This document shows, in pieces, positions 37,654 through 45,774 of a stretch of 64,000 bases of DNA (its first letter is position 1; every line of letters begins with the position of its first letter). Both the position numbers and the translations under genes were made by a program. The notes below the pieces were generated by a model. That model had not been told where the DNA came from and ran no database searches. It was given only the letters and a program-made list of their open reading frames with translations. The stretch comes from Pseudomonas sp. LS.1a (GTDB lineage Bacteria; Pseudomonadota; Gammaproteobacteria; Pseudomonadales; Pseudomonadaceae), in contig NZ_CP092827.1 of the NCBI RefSeq assembly GCF_022533585.1, positions 591,001 to 655,000 of the forward strand. The letters run 5' to 3'.

Positions 37654-39330
37654 ATGGAGCGCCCTATGCGTCCTCTGGCCGTGCCCCTGTTGTTGCTGCC
37701 TTGGGCGCTTGCGGCCCATGCCGAACCTTTGCCGGGTTTTCTCGACAGCCATGAGTACGAACGTCGCCTGCCCGGCGCCAACCTGCCGATAGATGCCTAC
37801 CGCCCGGTCAGCGCTCACCTGCAGCTGGGCGTGGCGGATGGCGACAGCCCCGCGTGGGCGCCTGCGAATACCCCGTTGGTGCTGCATAAAGTGCGCTTCG
37901 AAGGTGGCACGGTGTTCCCCTTGAGCGACCTGCGCGAACACTATCAGCCGCTGATCGGGCGTCAGACCACGTTGGGCGAACTGCAGCAATACACCGCGCG
38001 CCTGACCCAGCGCTATCGGCAGGAAGGCTACCTGTTGTCGTACGCCTACCTGCCGCCGCAGGAGGTGGCCGATGGCCGGGTCAATGTGGTGCTGGTCGAA
38101 GGCTATATCCGTGATTACCGCGTGGATGGCGATATTGGCCCGGCCAGCACCTATCTGCACCAGTTGCTGGAGCGGCTTGCCGCCGAGCGCCCGCTCACCC
38201 GGGAAACGCTGGAGCGCTACCTGGGCCTGGCCGAGCGCCTGCCGGGGGTGACGATAGAGCCGCAGCTGGCCGTGGCGCAAACCGCTGATGGCGCCGCTCG
38301 GTTGACCGTGCATGCGCGGCGCAAGCCGTTCAGCGCTGCGGTTACCGTGGTCGATGGCAACCGCGACGACGCGCAGGCGCTGTTGACGGCAACCAGCCAC
38401 GCCCAGACCCGCTTTGCCGAACAGATCGAGGCCAGCCTGTTGCTGCCACCGGGGGATGACCAGGTGCATTACCAGCGTCTGGCCTACAGCCAGTATCTGG
38501 ACGCGGGCGGCAGCCAGTTGCTGCTGTCGGCTTCGCGCTACCGCAGCGAACCCGGCACGCGTATTCGTCTGGACGATGGCCGCGACATCACCCGCAAGCG
38601 CGACAGCGACCGCTATGCGATCGGCCTGCGCCAGCCGGTGATCGTCAGGCCGGATGAATGGATGGTGGTGCAGGGGCAGGTGTATTCGGTCAGTGAGCAC
38701 TTCGAAGACCGGGTGGATGGGTTGCCATTGGCCCGGGACTACGACACCTATGTGCGTGCGCTGTCATTCGAGGGCGACTGGCGCAAGGTGGAAGCGGGGC
38801 GTTTGCGTATCGCCAGTGTCGGGGTCTATCAGGGGCTGGATTACCTGGGGGCGCGCAGTGACGCCGGCTACGATCTGGATTTTCTGCGGTTGCGGCTTTC
38901 AGGGTTGCAGAGTGATGCGTTGCTCGATAGCTGGCAGGGAGTGGTGTCCGGGGCGTTGTACTGGAGTGATGACCGCTTGCCCGACAGCGAGCGTGCGGGG
39001 TTTGGCGGGCAGAACTTCGGCCGTGGCTACCCGCGTGACCAGGCGGACGGGGACAAGGGCTGGGGTGTGGCTTACGAGTTGAACTACAGCGTTCGTGATA
39101 GCTGGCTGGCGCTGGTGCAGCCCTATGTGGTGTTGGATACGGCGCAGGCCTGGCACAACCGCGGGCCGGTGGAGGACGCCCATCTGGCCTCGGCGGCGCT
39201 TGGTGTGCGGTTGGGCGATGGGCGCTTGTTCAATGTGGCGCTGGAGGTGGCCAAGCCTCTGGCGGATGTGGCATTGGATAGCCTGGACCGTAGGCCTCGG
39301 CTGACTCTGACTGTTGGCGTTCAGTTGTAA
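37654..39330 (+). CDS. TpsB/FhaC-type outer-membrane transporter (two-partner secretion), orphan
   Basis: A 558-residue outer-membrane protein. The N-terminus MERPMRPLAVPLLLLPWALAAHA is a signal peptide. Residues about 75-150 are a POTRA-type domain (HKVRFEGGTVFPLSDLREHY, LTQRYRQEGYLLSYAYLPPQ, VNVVLVEGYI), probably with a second POTRA after it. The remainder is a beta-barrel of the ShlB/FhaC/HecB family, with the pore-loop motif FGGQNFGRGYPRDQADGD and a C-terminal strand ending in LTLTVGVQL. TpsB proteins export one large TpsA exoprotein usually encoded next door; no TpsA gene is present here. ATG 37654 has AAGGGAAC before it. It starts 80 bp after pbpC. Confidence 0.88.
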   Translation: MERPMRPLAVPLLLLPWALAAHAEPLPGFLDSHEYERRLPGANLPIDAYRPVSAHLQLGVADGDSPAWAPANTPLVLHKVRFEGGTVFPLSDLREHYQPLIGRQTTLGELQQYTARLTQRYRQEGYLLSYAYLPPQEVADGRVNVVLVEGYIRDYRVDGDIGPASTYLHQLLERLAAERPLTRETLERYLGLAERLPGVTIEPQLAVAQTADGAARLTVHARRKPFSAAVTVVDGNRDDAQALLTATSHAQTRFAEQIEASLLLPPGDDQVHYQRLAYSQYLDAGGSQLLLSASRYRSEPGTRIRLDDGRDITRKRDSDRYAIGLRQPVIVRPDEWMVVQGQVYSVSEHFEDRVDGLPLARDYDTYVRALSFEGDWRKVEAGRLRIASVGVYQGLDYLGARSDAGYDLDFLRLRLSGLQSDALLDSWQGVVSGALYWSDDRLPDSERAGFGGQNFGRGYPRDQADGDKGWGVAYELNYSVRDSWLALVQPYVVLDTAQAWHNRGPVEDAHLASAALGVRLGDGRLFNVALEVAKPLADVALDSLDRRPRLTLTVGVQL

Positions 39331-39339
39331 GGGGGCGCT

Positions 39340-39425
39340 GTGGGCGCGGGCATGCCCGCGAAGAGTCCAACGCGGTGCACGGCACCGGCTGTGCCGGTGT
39401 TCGCGGGCGCGCCCGCTCCCACAGG
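39340..39425. repeat. REP pair (BIME), G-type
   Basis: TGTGGGCGCGGGCATGCCCG (a variant head, GGGCGC for GGGAGC) and the inverted CGCGGGCGCGCCCGCTCCCA enclose the hairpin GGCACCGGCTGTGCCGGTG. It lies between the convergent ends of the TpsB and response-regulator genes. Confidence 0.85.
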
Positions 39426-39448
39426 TGTCGTGATTGGCTGCAAGGCAC

Positions 39449-40225
39449 TCAATGGGTGGTAAATCGCTGATGCATCGGCGAAGAGCTGGGCGTCAGCGCC
39501 AGTGCCAGCTGGGTGCGGTTGTGCATGTGGGTCAGGCGCAGCACCTGCGACACATACAGTTTCACGGTGTTCTCGGTAATGCCCAGCTCACAGGCGATCT
39601 GGTAGTTGGTCTTGCCCTTGCTCACCAGGCGCGCCACTTCCAGCTGGCGTGGCGACAGCTTCTCGAACGCCGCTGGCAGCTCGCTTTCGCTTTCTTCCAC
39701 ATCTGTGGCACGCCGGTGAGTACCTTGGCCCCGGGCTCTTTCCAGATCCTGGTAGAGCTCGTCAATCGACTCGGCCAGTTCCTGCAGGCGCTGATTCAAT
39801 CCGCCAAGGTCGCGGAAGTTGCGCTGGCGCTCCAGCAACGCCTCTTCCTGCCGACGTACGCCTTCCAGCAGTTCATCGAGGTCCATCGGTTTCTGGTAGT
39901 AGTCGGCAAAGCCTTCGCGTAACGCGCGGATCACGTCCTGTTTCTCGGCACGCCCAGTCAACATGATGGCTTCGAACATGCGCTGGCTGCGGTCGACCCC
40001 TTTCAAGGCTCGCACCAGTTCGATGCCATCTCGTTCCGGCATATGCAGGTCACAGATGAGCAGGCCGATGGCCGGGTCTGCCGCATAGCGCTCGATGGCT
40101 TCGTCAGTTGAATGGGCTGGTACGCAGACATAGCCCTTGGTTTCGAGGAATTCACACAGCTGTTCGACAATGACCGGTTGGTCATCTACCACTAGAATCT
40201 TCAATTCACTCACTGGTCTGGTCAC
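39449..40225 (-). CDS. PprB-like response regulator (REC plus LuxR-type HTH)
   Basis: A 258-residue regulator. The receiver domain (about 8-125) has the acidic pair in LVVDDQPV, phospho-acceptor Asp in LLICDLHMPERDG, the switch Thr in MLTGRAE and Lys in YYQKPMDLDEL. A helical, probably coiled linker (about 130-185) leads to a LuxR-type HTH (LSPRQLEVARLVSKGKTNYQIACELGI, ENTVKLYVSQVLRL). With a prepilin peptidase gene next upstream, the pair matches pprB-fppA from the Flp/Tad pilus locus of P. aeruginosa; no tad genes follow here. GTG 40225 is used because AGGGAGTGGATC precedes it; the longer reading is rejected. No histidine kinase is adjacent. PprB identity is likely but not certain. Confidence 0.85.
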   Translation of the reverse strand: MTRPVSELKILVVDDQPVIVEQLCEFLETKGYVCVPAHSTDEAIERYAADPAIGLLICDLHMPERDGIELVRALKGVDRSQRMFEAIMLTGRAEKQDVIRALREGFADYYQKPMDLDELLEGVRRQEEALLERQRNFRDLGGLNQRLQELAESIDELYQDLERARGQGTHRRATDVEESESELPAAFEKLSPRQLEVARLVSKGKTNYQIACELGITENTVKLYVSQVLRLTHMHNRTQLALALTPSSSPMHQRFTTH

Positions 40226-40304
40226 GATCCACTCCCTGTTCGTATACGGCCCTGCTCCCGGGGCCAGACGCTCTGGCAGCTTAAAAATAGCCGCACCACG
40301 CGAA

Positions 40305-40326
40305 TATGTACAAGGTATGTACAAGG
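40305..40326. repeat. Two direct copies of TATGTACAAGG
   Basis: The 11-bp unit occurs twice without a gap, 80-100 bp upstream of the response regulator start and just beyond the end of the prepilin peptidase gene. It could be a binding site for the regulator itself. Confidence 0.6.
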
Positions 40327-40345
40327 CATCGGACCACAGGCAAAT

Positions 40346-40816
40346 TCATTGGATCCAGACAGCTGTCAAAAGAAAGCCGGTCAGCACATAGGGGACAAAG
40401 GCCTGCTTGTCGCCCATTTCCTCGGTCAGGGCCTGCAAACGTTTTTTCACCTTTGGGTTGAGCAAGGTCCACAGACGCCGGCGGGTGAGCAGCCACAGCA
40501 GCACACTGACACCGGCGCCAATAAAGGTACCAAGCACGTATTGCGGGCTGGTGGCCAAGGCCAGTGCGCCCATCAGCTTGACGTCATCGGCACCGAAACG
40601 TCCAAGCATGTAGCCGGGCAGGGTCAGTAACATGACGATGGCCAGCGCCCAGCCGGCATCGCTGGCATCGGCGCCGATCCAGCTGTGGCCGGTGGCGAAC
40701 AGCCAGACCAGGGCGCAGGTAGCCACGCCAAGGGTGAGCATGTTGGATATCTGGCGTTGACGCACGTCCTGTTCGGAGCACAAGGCAAGCCACATCAGGA
40801 GAACAATGCTTTGCAT
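40346..40816 (-). CDS. Prepilin peptidase of the A24/CpaA-FppA type
   Basis: A 156-residue integral membrane aspartyl peptidase with about five helices that would cleave, and perhaps methylate, Flp-type prepilins. The two catalytic aspartates are in CSEQDVRQRQISN and GRFGADDVKLMGA (a GxGD variant, written GADD). It is small and lacks the Cys-rich methylase domain of PilD, as in the TadV/CpaA/FppA class. The start at 40816 is used because it gives the family's short cytoplasmic N-terminus; GGAAGGA precedes it at about eleven bases. The gene precedes the PprB-like regulator with a 120-bp gap. No Flp pilin or Tad machine gene is in the window. Confidence 0.87.
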   Translation of the reverse strand: MQSIVLLMWLALCSEQDVRQRQISNMLTLGVATCALVWLFATGHSWIGADASDAGWALAIVMLLTLPGYMLGRFGADDVKLMGALALATSPQYVLGTFIGAGVSVLLWLLTRRRLWTLLNPKVKKRLQALTEEMGDKQAFVPYVLTGFLLTAVWIQ

Positions 40817-40976
40817 TGGCAGGTCGTCCTTCCCAAATGTTGAACACATCTACCCGGTCAGTCAGGTTTCCTTAAGTGAAGATAGACGGGAACCTGCGGG
40901 GGAGTGGGGTGGAAAGGCAAAAAGGCGTGGCCGGGACGGATTTTGTCGCTGCTGAAACAGGCCTCGCAGGCGACCC

Positions 40977-41064
40977 TTGTGGGAGCGGGTTCACCCGCGA
41001 ACACCGGCAAGGCCGGTGCCATGCACCGCGTCGTTCTCTTCGCGGGTGAACCCGCTCCCACAGG
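40977..41064. repeat. REP pair (BIME), G-type
   Basis: TGTGGGAGCGGGTTCACCCG and its inverted copy enclose the hairpin ACACCGGCAAGGCCGGTG. It is located between the prepilin peptidase start and the end of the first DUF4136 gene. The flanking 40860-40976 shows no other element. Confidence 0.9.
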
Positions 41065-41095
41065 GACTGTGGCGCATGCATAAACGCGTTGGGGG

Positions 41096-41665
41096 TTACT
41101 TCCTGCTGCCCGGCGGGTAGTTGGCCAATACCTTGGTCACGGTGTTGTGGATTGCGCTGTTGCGTTCCTCGGGGCTCGGCGGGTAGTTGTTCATGATCTG
41201 CTCGGCACTGCCGCGCCACACCAGCTTGCTGTCATGCCCATCGAACAGGTCGATCTGGATGGTGGCGACCTTGTAGTCGACGCTGCGGGTTTCGTTGTAC
41301 ATCGGGCCACCCCAGTAACCGCCCCAGTAGCCCCCCCAGCCACCGCCGTAGTGGGTGGTGATCTGTTGCTGACGCTGCTCGACGATCAGGTAGGCGCGCA
41401 CTGTCAGGTCGGGCCGCGCACCACCTTGTACCGGGCGCAGGCCGCGCTGGTCGAGTTGGTCGGCGACCGCCTGGCGAATGCGCTGCTCGGTCAGGTCGCT
41501 CTTGATTCGCGGGTCGTCCGGGCGGTACTGCAGCCCCGGCTCCTGCCATGCCCAGCTGCGGTAGGCGGCAAAATCACGGCTGGCATCGAAATCCTGCTGG
41601 ACGTTATTGCTGGAGCAGGCGGCGAGCAATAACGCGAATGACAGTAGAAGGAGACGGCGCAACAT
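41096..41665 (-). CDS. DUF4136 lipoprotein
   Basis: A 189-residue predicted lipoprotein. MLRRLLLLSFALLLAAC is a signal peptide with lipobox AAC at Cys17. The mature domain begins with FDASRDFAAYRSWAWQEP, the family hallmark. It continues through an IRQAVADQLDQRGLRPV repeat unit to LVWRGSAEQIMNN and an ERNSAIHNTVTKVLANYPP helix. Between strands lies a Gly/Tyr/Trp-rich loop (HYGGGWGGYWGGYWGGPMYN). It is a paralogue of the gene immediately upstream (20 bp gap, same strand), so the two form an operon. DUF4136 proteins are envelope lipoproteins with no settled function. Confidence 0.88.
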   Translation of the reverse strand: MLRRLLLLSFALLLAACSSNNVQQDFDASRDFAAYRSWAWQEPGLQYRPDDPRIKSDLTEQRIRQAVADQLDQRGLRPVQGGARPDLTVRAYLIVEQRQQQITTHYGGGWGGYWGGYWGGPMYNETRSVDYKVATIQIDLFDGHDSKLVWRGSAEQIMNNYPPSPEERNSAIHNTVTKVLANYPPGSRK

Positions 41666-41684
41666 GATGGTTCTCCGTTAGATA

Positions 41685-42320
41685 TCAACTGGGAGGATAG
41701 CCGCTGAGCGCCTTGTGCACGGAATCGCGCAAGGCACTTTCGCGTTCACGCGGCGAGTCCTTGTCGCTGCCGCTTTCGGCGCTGGCACTCCATACCGGCT
41801 GGCCGCTGCGGGCGTCGTACAGGTCGATACGCACCACCATCACCTGCACCTCGTAGGTGCGCACGACGGGCACGCTGGCATAGGCCCCATAGCCATGGCG
41901 GTAGCCGCCATAGCCGACCCCCCCGTAGGGGTACGGGCCGTAGTAGGGGTCGTAGGCATCGTAGTCACGTACCTGGCGCAAGCGCTTTTCCAGGCGTATG
42001 TCGGCGCTGACCAGCAAGTCGCCGGGGCTGCCCCGGGCGGGGCGCAGGCCGTGTTGGTCGAGCGCGCCGCTGACGGCATCGGCCAGTTGCGCCGGGTCGG
42101 TATCGACCGAGCCGCTGGGCAACTGGCCATTGCGCCAGCTCCAGCTGCGATAGTGGCCGTAATCACGGGTGGGTGCCGGATAGGCACTGGCATCGAAGGT
42201 AGTGGCCGCCTGGGCAGGGGCCGGTGGCAACGGGCGGCTGCTGGCCACATACGGGTTGCTGCCCTGGCAGCCAGCCAGGGCAAGCGGCAGCACGGCCAGG
42301 CACAACAGACGGTATGGCAT
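41685..42320 (-). CDS. DUF4136 lipoprotein, paralogue
   Basis: A 211-residue predicted lipoprotein with signal peptide [18 protein letters not shown] (lipobox AGC at Cys18). After a Pro/Ala-rich tether it carries the same DUF4136 pattern as the next gene: [43 protein letters not shown] and [14 protein letters not shown], ending [16 protein letters not shown]. Here the inserted loop is Tyr/Gly/Pro-rich ([17 protein letters not shown]). The two copies probably arose by tandem duplication, then diverged in the loops. It begins 21 bp after the methyltransferase stop, so the operon may extend further up to the MazG-like gene. Confidence 0.87.
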   Translation of the reverse strand: MPYRLLCLAVLPLALAGCQGSNPYVASSRPLPPAPAQAATTFDASAYPAPTRDYGHYRSWSWRNGQLPSGSVDTDPAQLADAVSGALDQHGLRPARGSPGDLLVSADIRLEKRLRQVRDYDAYDPYYGPYPYGGVGYGGYRHGYGAYASVPVVRTYEVQVMVVRIDLYDARSGQPVWSASAESGSDKDSPRERESALRDSVHKALSGYPPS

Positions 42321-42341
42321 GTATTCCTCCCGGCGGGTGGT

Positions 42342-43091
42342 TCAGCGAGGGCGGCAGACCCAGTGCAGGTAGCGGCCGAGCCCGGCGAAGCTGGGGTGGC
42401 GACGGTAGGCCAGTTCCATTTCCAGCAGGTCGAGCAGCTCGGCCTTGCCCTGGAATTCCTTGGGCATGTAGTCGTGGAACACCCGCACGCCACTTTCGCT
42501 TTCAACCTGCCACATAGGCTCAAGTTGCGCCCTGAGTTCGCGTGGATCAAGCGGTTTTTGTGGGGTCAGGCTCTGCTTTTCACCTTCCAGCCGATTGCTG
42601 CGCAACTTGCGGAAATGGCCCTTGAGCAGGTTGCGATAGACCAGTGCGTCGCGGTTGTAGAAGGCCAGGGACAGCCACCCGGAGGGGGCGGTGAGCTGGT
42701 GCAGCACTGGCAGGATGCTTTCCGGCTCGGCCAGCCATTCAAGGACGGCGTGGCATAGCACCAGGTCGTAGGGTTCGGTCAGCTGGCCGAGCAGGTCTTG
42801 CCAGGGGGCCTGGATGAAGGTGGCCGGTTGGCCGGCTTCGGCAAAGCGCGCCCGTGCGCCGTCGAGCATCGGCGCGGCGGGTTCGGCCAGGGTCAGCTGG
42901 TGGCCGCGCTGGGCCAGCCACAAGGCCATGTGGCCCAACCCGGCACCGATGTCGAGAATGCGCAGCGGGCGGTCGGGCAGGGCTTCGGCCAGGTCGGCCT
43001 GCAACACGGCCAGGCGGATCGCGCCCTTGGCACCGCCGTAGATCTTCTCGGCAAAGCGGGTGGCGAGCTCATCGAAGTGACGGTCGTTCAT
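42342..43091 (-). CDS. SAM-dependent methyltransferase, CmoM (SmtA)-like
   Basis: A 249-residue class I methyltransferase. The start at 43091 gives MNDRHFDELATRFAEKIYGGAKG, the usual CmoM opening with the KIYGGAKGAIR segment. SAM motif I is ILDIGAGLGHMALWL, followed by TLAEPAAPML, then LVLCHAVLEWLAEP. The middle region FYNRDALVYRNLLKGHFRKLRSN and the C-terminal SGVRVFHDYMP are typical of the tRNA uridine-5-oxyacetate methyltransferase CmoM, formerly SmtA. It overlaps the stop of the MazG-like gene in TGATG. Identification as CmoM is probable; the fold is certain. Confidence 0.85.
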   Translation of the reverse strand: MNDRHFDELATRFAEKIYGGAKGAIRLAVLQADLAEALPDRPLRILDIGAGLGHMALWLAQRGHQLTLAEPAAPMLDGARARFAEAGQPATFIQAPWQDLLGQLTEPYDLVLCHAVLEWLAEPESILPVLHQLTAPSGWLSLAFYNRDALVYRNLLKGHFRKLRSNRLEGEKQSLTPQKPLDPRELRAQLEPMWQVESESGVRVFHDYMPKEFQGKAELLDLLEMELAYRRHPSFAGLGRYLHWVCRPR

Positions 43092-43393
43092 CAGGCGAAG
43101 CGCCTCTCGCTGTCGGCCAGCTTGGCCCGCACCACCTGGTCCATGTCCAGGCCCAGCTCGCTGCACAGCAGCAACAGGTACAGCACCACATCGCCGATTT
43201 CCTGGCCGGCGTGGGCCAGCTGGTCGGCGGGCAACTGGCGCGATTGGTCCTCGCTCAGCCACTGGAAGATTTCCACCAGCTCGGCCATTTCGACGCTGGC
43301 GGCCATGGCCAGGTTCTTCGGGCTGTGGAAGCCGCGCCAGTCGTTGTTGTCGCGGATCTGGTGCAGGCGTTGGGTGAGTTCTTGCAGGTTCAT
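43091..43393 (-). CDS. MazG-like nucleotide pyrophosphohydrolase
   Basis: A 100-residue all-alpha NTP pyrophosphohydrolase of the MazG-like/RS21-C6 (dCTPase) group. The metal-binding ExxE...ExxD pattern is EMAELVEIFQWLSED and QEIGDVVLYLLLLC. It begins MNLQELTQRLHQIRDNNDWRGFHSPKNLAMAAS, with the conserved W and HSPKNLA. Such enzymes remove non-canonical nucleotides; the substrate is not specified by sequence. Start 43393 fits the family length and follows GAGACCCCCG; a longer reading is rejected. It is first in a compact leftward group with the methyltransferase. Confidence 0.88.
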   Translation of the reverse strand: MNLQELTQRLHQIRDNNDWRGFHSPKNLAMAASVEMAELVEIFQWLSEDQSRQLPADQLAHAGQEIGDVVLYLLLLCSELGLDMDQVVRAKLADSERRFA

Positions 43394-43449
43394 CGGGGGT
43401 CTCCTAATGCTGCATAGCTTCTGCGCAGGCCCGATGCAAAGCAAGGGGC

Positions 43450-44301
43450 CTAAAGCCGAGCCCAGCGCCCGACCATATGCAGCACCCCTCCATGCCCATC
43501 CAGCCGCAGCTCACCCGCAGCCCCCGCCTCACTGGCACCTAGCACCACCTCCGACGGCAACCGCACCGGTTTGCGGAAATCCACCTCGAAGGCATAGCCA
43601 CTGTGCGGCAGGTGCCCGCGCAGTGCTGCCAGGGCCATGGCCTTGCTCCACATGCCATGGGCAATGGCCGTGGGGAAGCCGAACAGCCGAGCACTGGCGG
43701 CGCTGAGGTGGATCGGGTTGTAGTCCCCGCAGACCTTGGCATAACGCCGGCCGATATCCTTGTCGGCGTACCAGCGGCTCGCCTCTGGTAATGCTTGTGG
43801 CTCGTCCTCGGCAGGTTCGCCTGCCTCGCTTTCCAGCTTCAGCCCGCGCACCAGCATACGGCTGGTCTCGCGCCAGATCAGGCCGATGCCGTCTTCGGCT
43901 TCGGTAACCAGGTCGAAGGTGCCGCCCTTGGCATGTGTTTGCAGATTGGCCGCATACACCGCAAAGCGCAGCCCTTCGATACCGCCCAGTGGGCGCACCA
44001 CTTCGATGCGGTTGTGCAGGTGCACCAGGCCGAGCAGCGGGAAGGGGAAGTCTGGCGCGGTCATCAATTGCAACTGCAGCGTGAATGCCATGACATGGGG
44101 ATAAGTCCCCGGTAGCCGGCCATCGTCGGTGAAGTGGCACAACCGTCGATAGGCGGCCAGGTTGCCCGGCTGGACGCGGATGAAACAGCGCAGGCCGTCG
44201 TCCGGCAGATGAGCGCCGCTGATGGTGCGCTTGCTGACCGCGCGCAGGTACAGGTTGGCGCGCGAAGCCGGGCTGTGCAGGTCGTGCCAGTGTCGGCTCA
44301 T
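43450..44301 (-). CDS. MaoC-like hydratase (two hot-dog domains)
   Basis: A 283-residue MaoC-family (R)-enoyl-CoA hydratase or related dehydratase. The C-terminal hot-dog holds the hydratase motif: catalytic Asp and His in GDYNPIHLSAASARLFGFP and AHGMWSKAMAL. The N-terminal half is a second, degenerate hot-dog. It starts two bases after the stop of the FabG-like gene and must be cotranscribed with it, which suggests joint action on beta-hydroxyacyl-CoA or -ACP. The start at 44301 matches this coupling. Substrate chain length is unknown; a link to PHA monomer or fatty-acid metabolism is plausible, not shown. Confidence 0.88.
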   Translation of the reverse strand: MSRHWHDLHSPASRANLYLRAVSKRTISGAHLPDDGLRCFIRVQPGNLAAYRRLCHFTDDGRLPGTYPHVMAFTLQLQLMTAPDFPFPLLGLVHLHNRIEVVRPLGGIEGLRFAVYAANLQTHAKGGTFDLVTEAEDGIGLIWRETSRMLVRGLKLESEAGEPAEDEPQALPEASRWYADKDIGRRYAKVCGDYNPIHLSAASARLFGFPTAIAHGMWSKAMALAALRGHLPHSGYAFEVDFRKPVRLPSEVVLGASEAGAAGELRLDGHGGVLHMVGRWARL

Positions 44302-44303
44302 GT

Positions 44304-45656
44304 TCAAGCCCCCATCAAGGCCTGGCCGCATACCCGCAGCACCTGGCCGTTGACTGCCCCGGAGCCCGGCTGGCTGAGCCAGGCGATGGCTTCGGCGACA
44401 TCCTGCGGGCGGCCGCCCTGGCCCAGCGAACTCAAGCGTCGCCCGGCCTCGCGCAGGCCCATGGGCATGGCGGCGGTCATGTGGGTTTCGATGAAGCCGG
44501 GGGCCACGGCATTGATGCTGCCGCCGCGCTCGGCGAGCCGGGGCGCCCACGCCTGGGCCAGGCCGATCAGCCCGGCCTTGCTCGCGGCATAGTTGGCCTG
44601 CCCGCGGTTGCCGGCGATGCCGCTGACCGAGGCCAGCAGCGTGATGCGCGCGTTTTCACCCAGGGCGCCGTTGTCGTACAGCGCCTGGGTCAGCAGCTGC
44701 GGTGCCTTGAGGTTGACCGCCAGCACCGCGTCCCAGTATTCCGGGGTCATGTTGGCCAGGGTCTTGTCACGGGTGATGCCGGCGTTGTGCACCACGATGT
44801 CGATGCCGTCGGGCAGGGCCGCGAGCAGTTGCGTTGCCGCGTCGCTGGCGCAGATGTCCAGGGGCAGCGCCTTGCCGCCCAGGCGCGCGGCCAGGGCATC
44901 GAGGTCCTGGCTGGCCTGCGGCACATCGAGCAGCAGTACGTCGGCGCCGTCCCGCGCCAGGGTTTCGGCTATGGCGGCACCAATGCCGCGCGCGGCGCCC
45001 GTCACCAGGGCGCGGCGGCCAGCCAGAGGCCGTGTCCAGTCCTTGACCTGGCTGGCGCAGGCTTGCAGGCGTAGCACCTGGCCGGAGATGAAGGCGCTTT
45101 TGGGCGAGAGGAAGAAGCGCAGGGCGCCTTCCAGCTGGTCTTCCGCGCCGGGGCCGACATATAGCAACTGCGCGGTCGCACCGTTGCGCAGTTCCTTGGC
45201 CAGCGAGCGGCCGAAGCCTTCCAGGGCCCGTTGGGCGATACTGGCCAACGGGTTGTCGAGGCTTTCTGGCGCACGGCCCAGCAGCACCACATGGGCGCAC
45301 GGCGCCAGGCTGCGCAGCAGTGGCTGGAAAAATTCGCGCAACTGCTTCAACGCGTCGCTGTCGGACAGGTGACTGGCATCGAATACCACGGCCTTGATCT
45401 TCGGTCCCAGGCCAGCTACCCATGCCTCGGCCTTGAGGTTGTCGGTATTGAAGCTGTAAAGGGTGTCGGTCAGGCACGGGGCAATGGCTTCGACCTGGCT
45501 CGCCAGTGCCCCGCCACCCAGTACCAGAGCACCTTCGACCGGGCGCAGGCGGCCTGTCTGCCAGCGCTCCAGCGGCGCCGGGCGTGGCAGGCCAAGGGCA
45601 TCCACAAGACGGCGGCCGAGGTTGGAGTTGGCAAAGCCGAGGTAGCGATCGCTCAT
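44304..45656 (-). CDS. 3-oxoacyl-[ACP/CoA] reductase, long FabG type
   Basis: A 450-residue member of the high-molecular-weight FabG class. Residues 1-200 are an N-terminal domain with a degenerate Rossmann fold (VLGGGALASQVEAIAP, IKAVVFDASHLSDSD) that lacks a clear nucleotide loop. Residues about 210-450 are a full FabG domain: ALVTGAARGIGAAIAE for NAD(P), NAGITRDK, catalytic Ser in LLASVSGIAGN and YAASKAGL, and VAPGFIETHMTAAM. HMwFabG enzymes, such as FabG4 of mycobacteria, use NADH on CoA substrates. It precedes the MaoC hydratase and is divergent from a thiolase, so a degradative or interconverting acyl-CoA route is likely. Confidence 0.88.
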   Translation of the reverse strand: MSDRYLGFANSNLGRRLVDALGLPRPAPLERWQTGRLRPVEGALVLGGGALASQVEAIAPCLTDTLYSFNTDNLKAEAWVAGLGPKIKAVVFDASHLSDSDALKQLREFFQPLLRSLAPCAHVVLLGRAPESLDNPLASIAQRALEGFGRSLAKELRNGATAQLLYVGPGAEDQLEGALRFFLSPKSAFISGQVLRLQACASQVKDWTRPLAGRRALVTGAARGIGAAIAETLARDGADVLLLDVPQASQDLDALAARLGGKALPLDICASDAATQLLAALPDGIDIVVHNAGITRDKTLANMTPEYWDAVLAVNLKAPQLLTQALYDNGALGENARITLLASVSGIAGNRGQANYAASKAGLIGLAQAWAPRLAERGGSINAVAPGFIETHMTAAMPMGLREAGRRLSSLGQGGRPQDVAEAIAWLSQPGSGAVNGQVLRVCGQALMGA

Positions 45657-45774
45657 GAGTGGGTCTCCCGGAAGGCAAGCTTGAAAGTGTGGACCAACTT
45701 TGTGGCAAGGTCGTTCGAATGCGGTAAAAACACCTAGGCTGTACGGATCAAATTGTTTCAGGAGGAACAAGCGC

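Noticed and set aside
45749..45761. PsrA-like site (CAAATTGTTTC) before the thiolase
   Set aside because: It lacks the C of the CAAAC half and sits next to the ribosome site. It is too weak to call.
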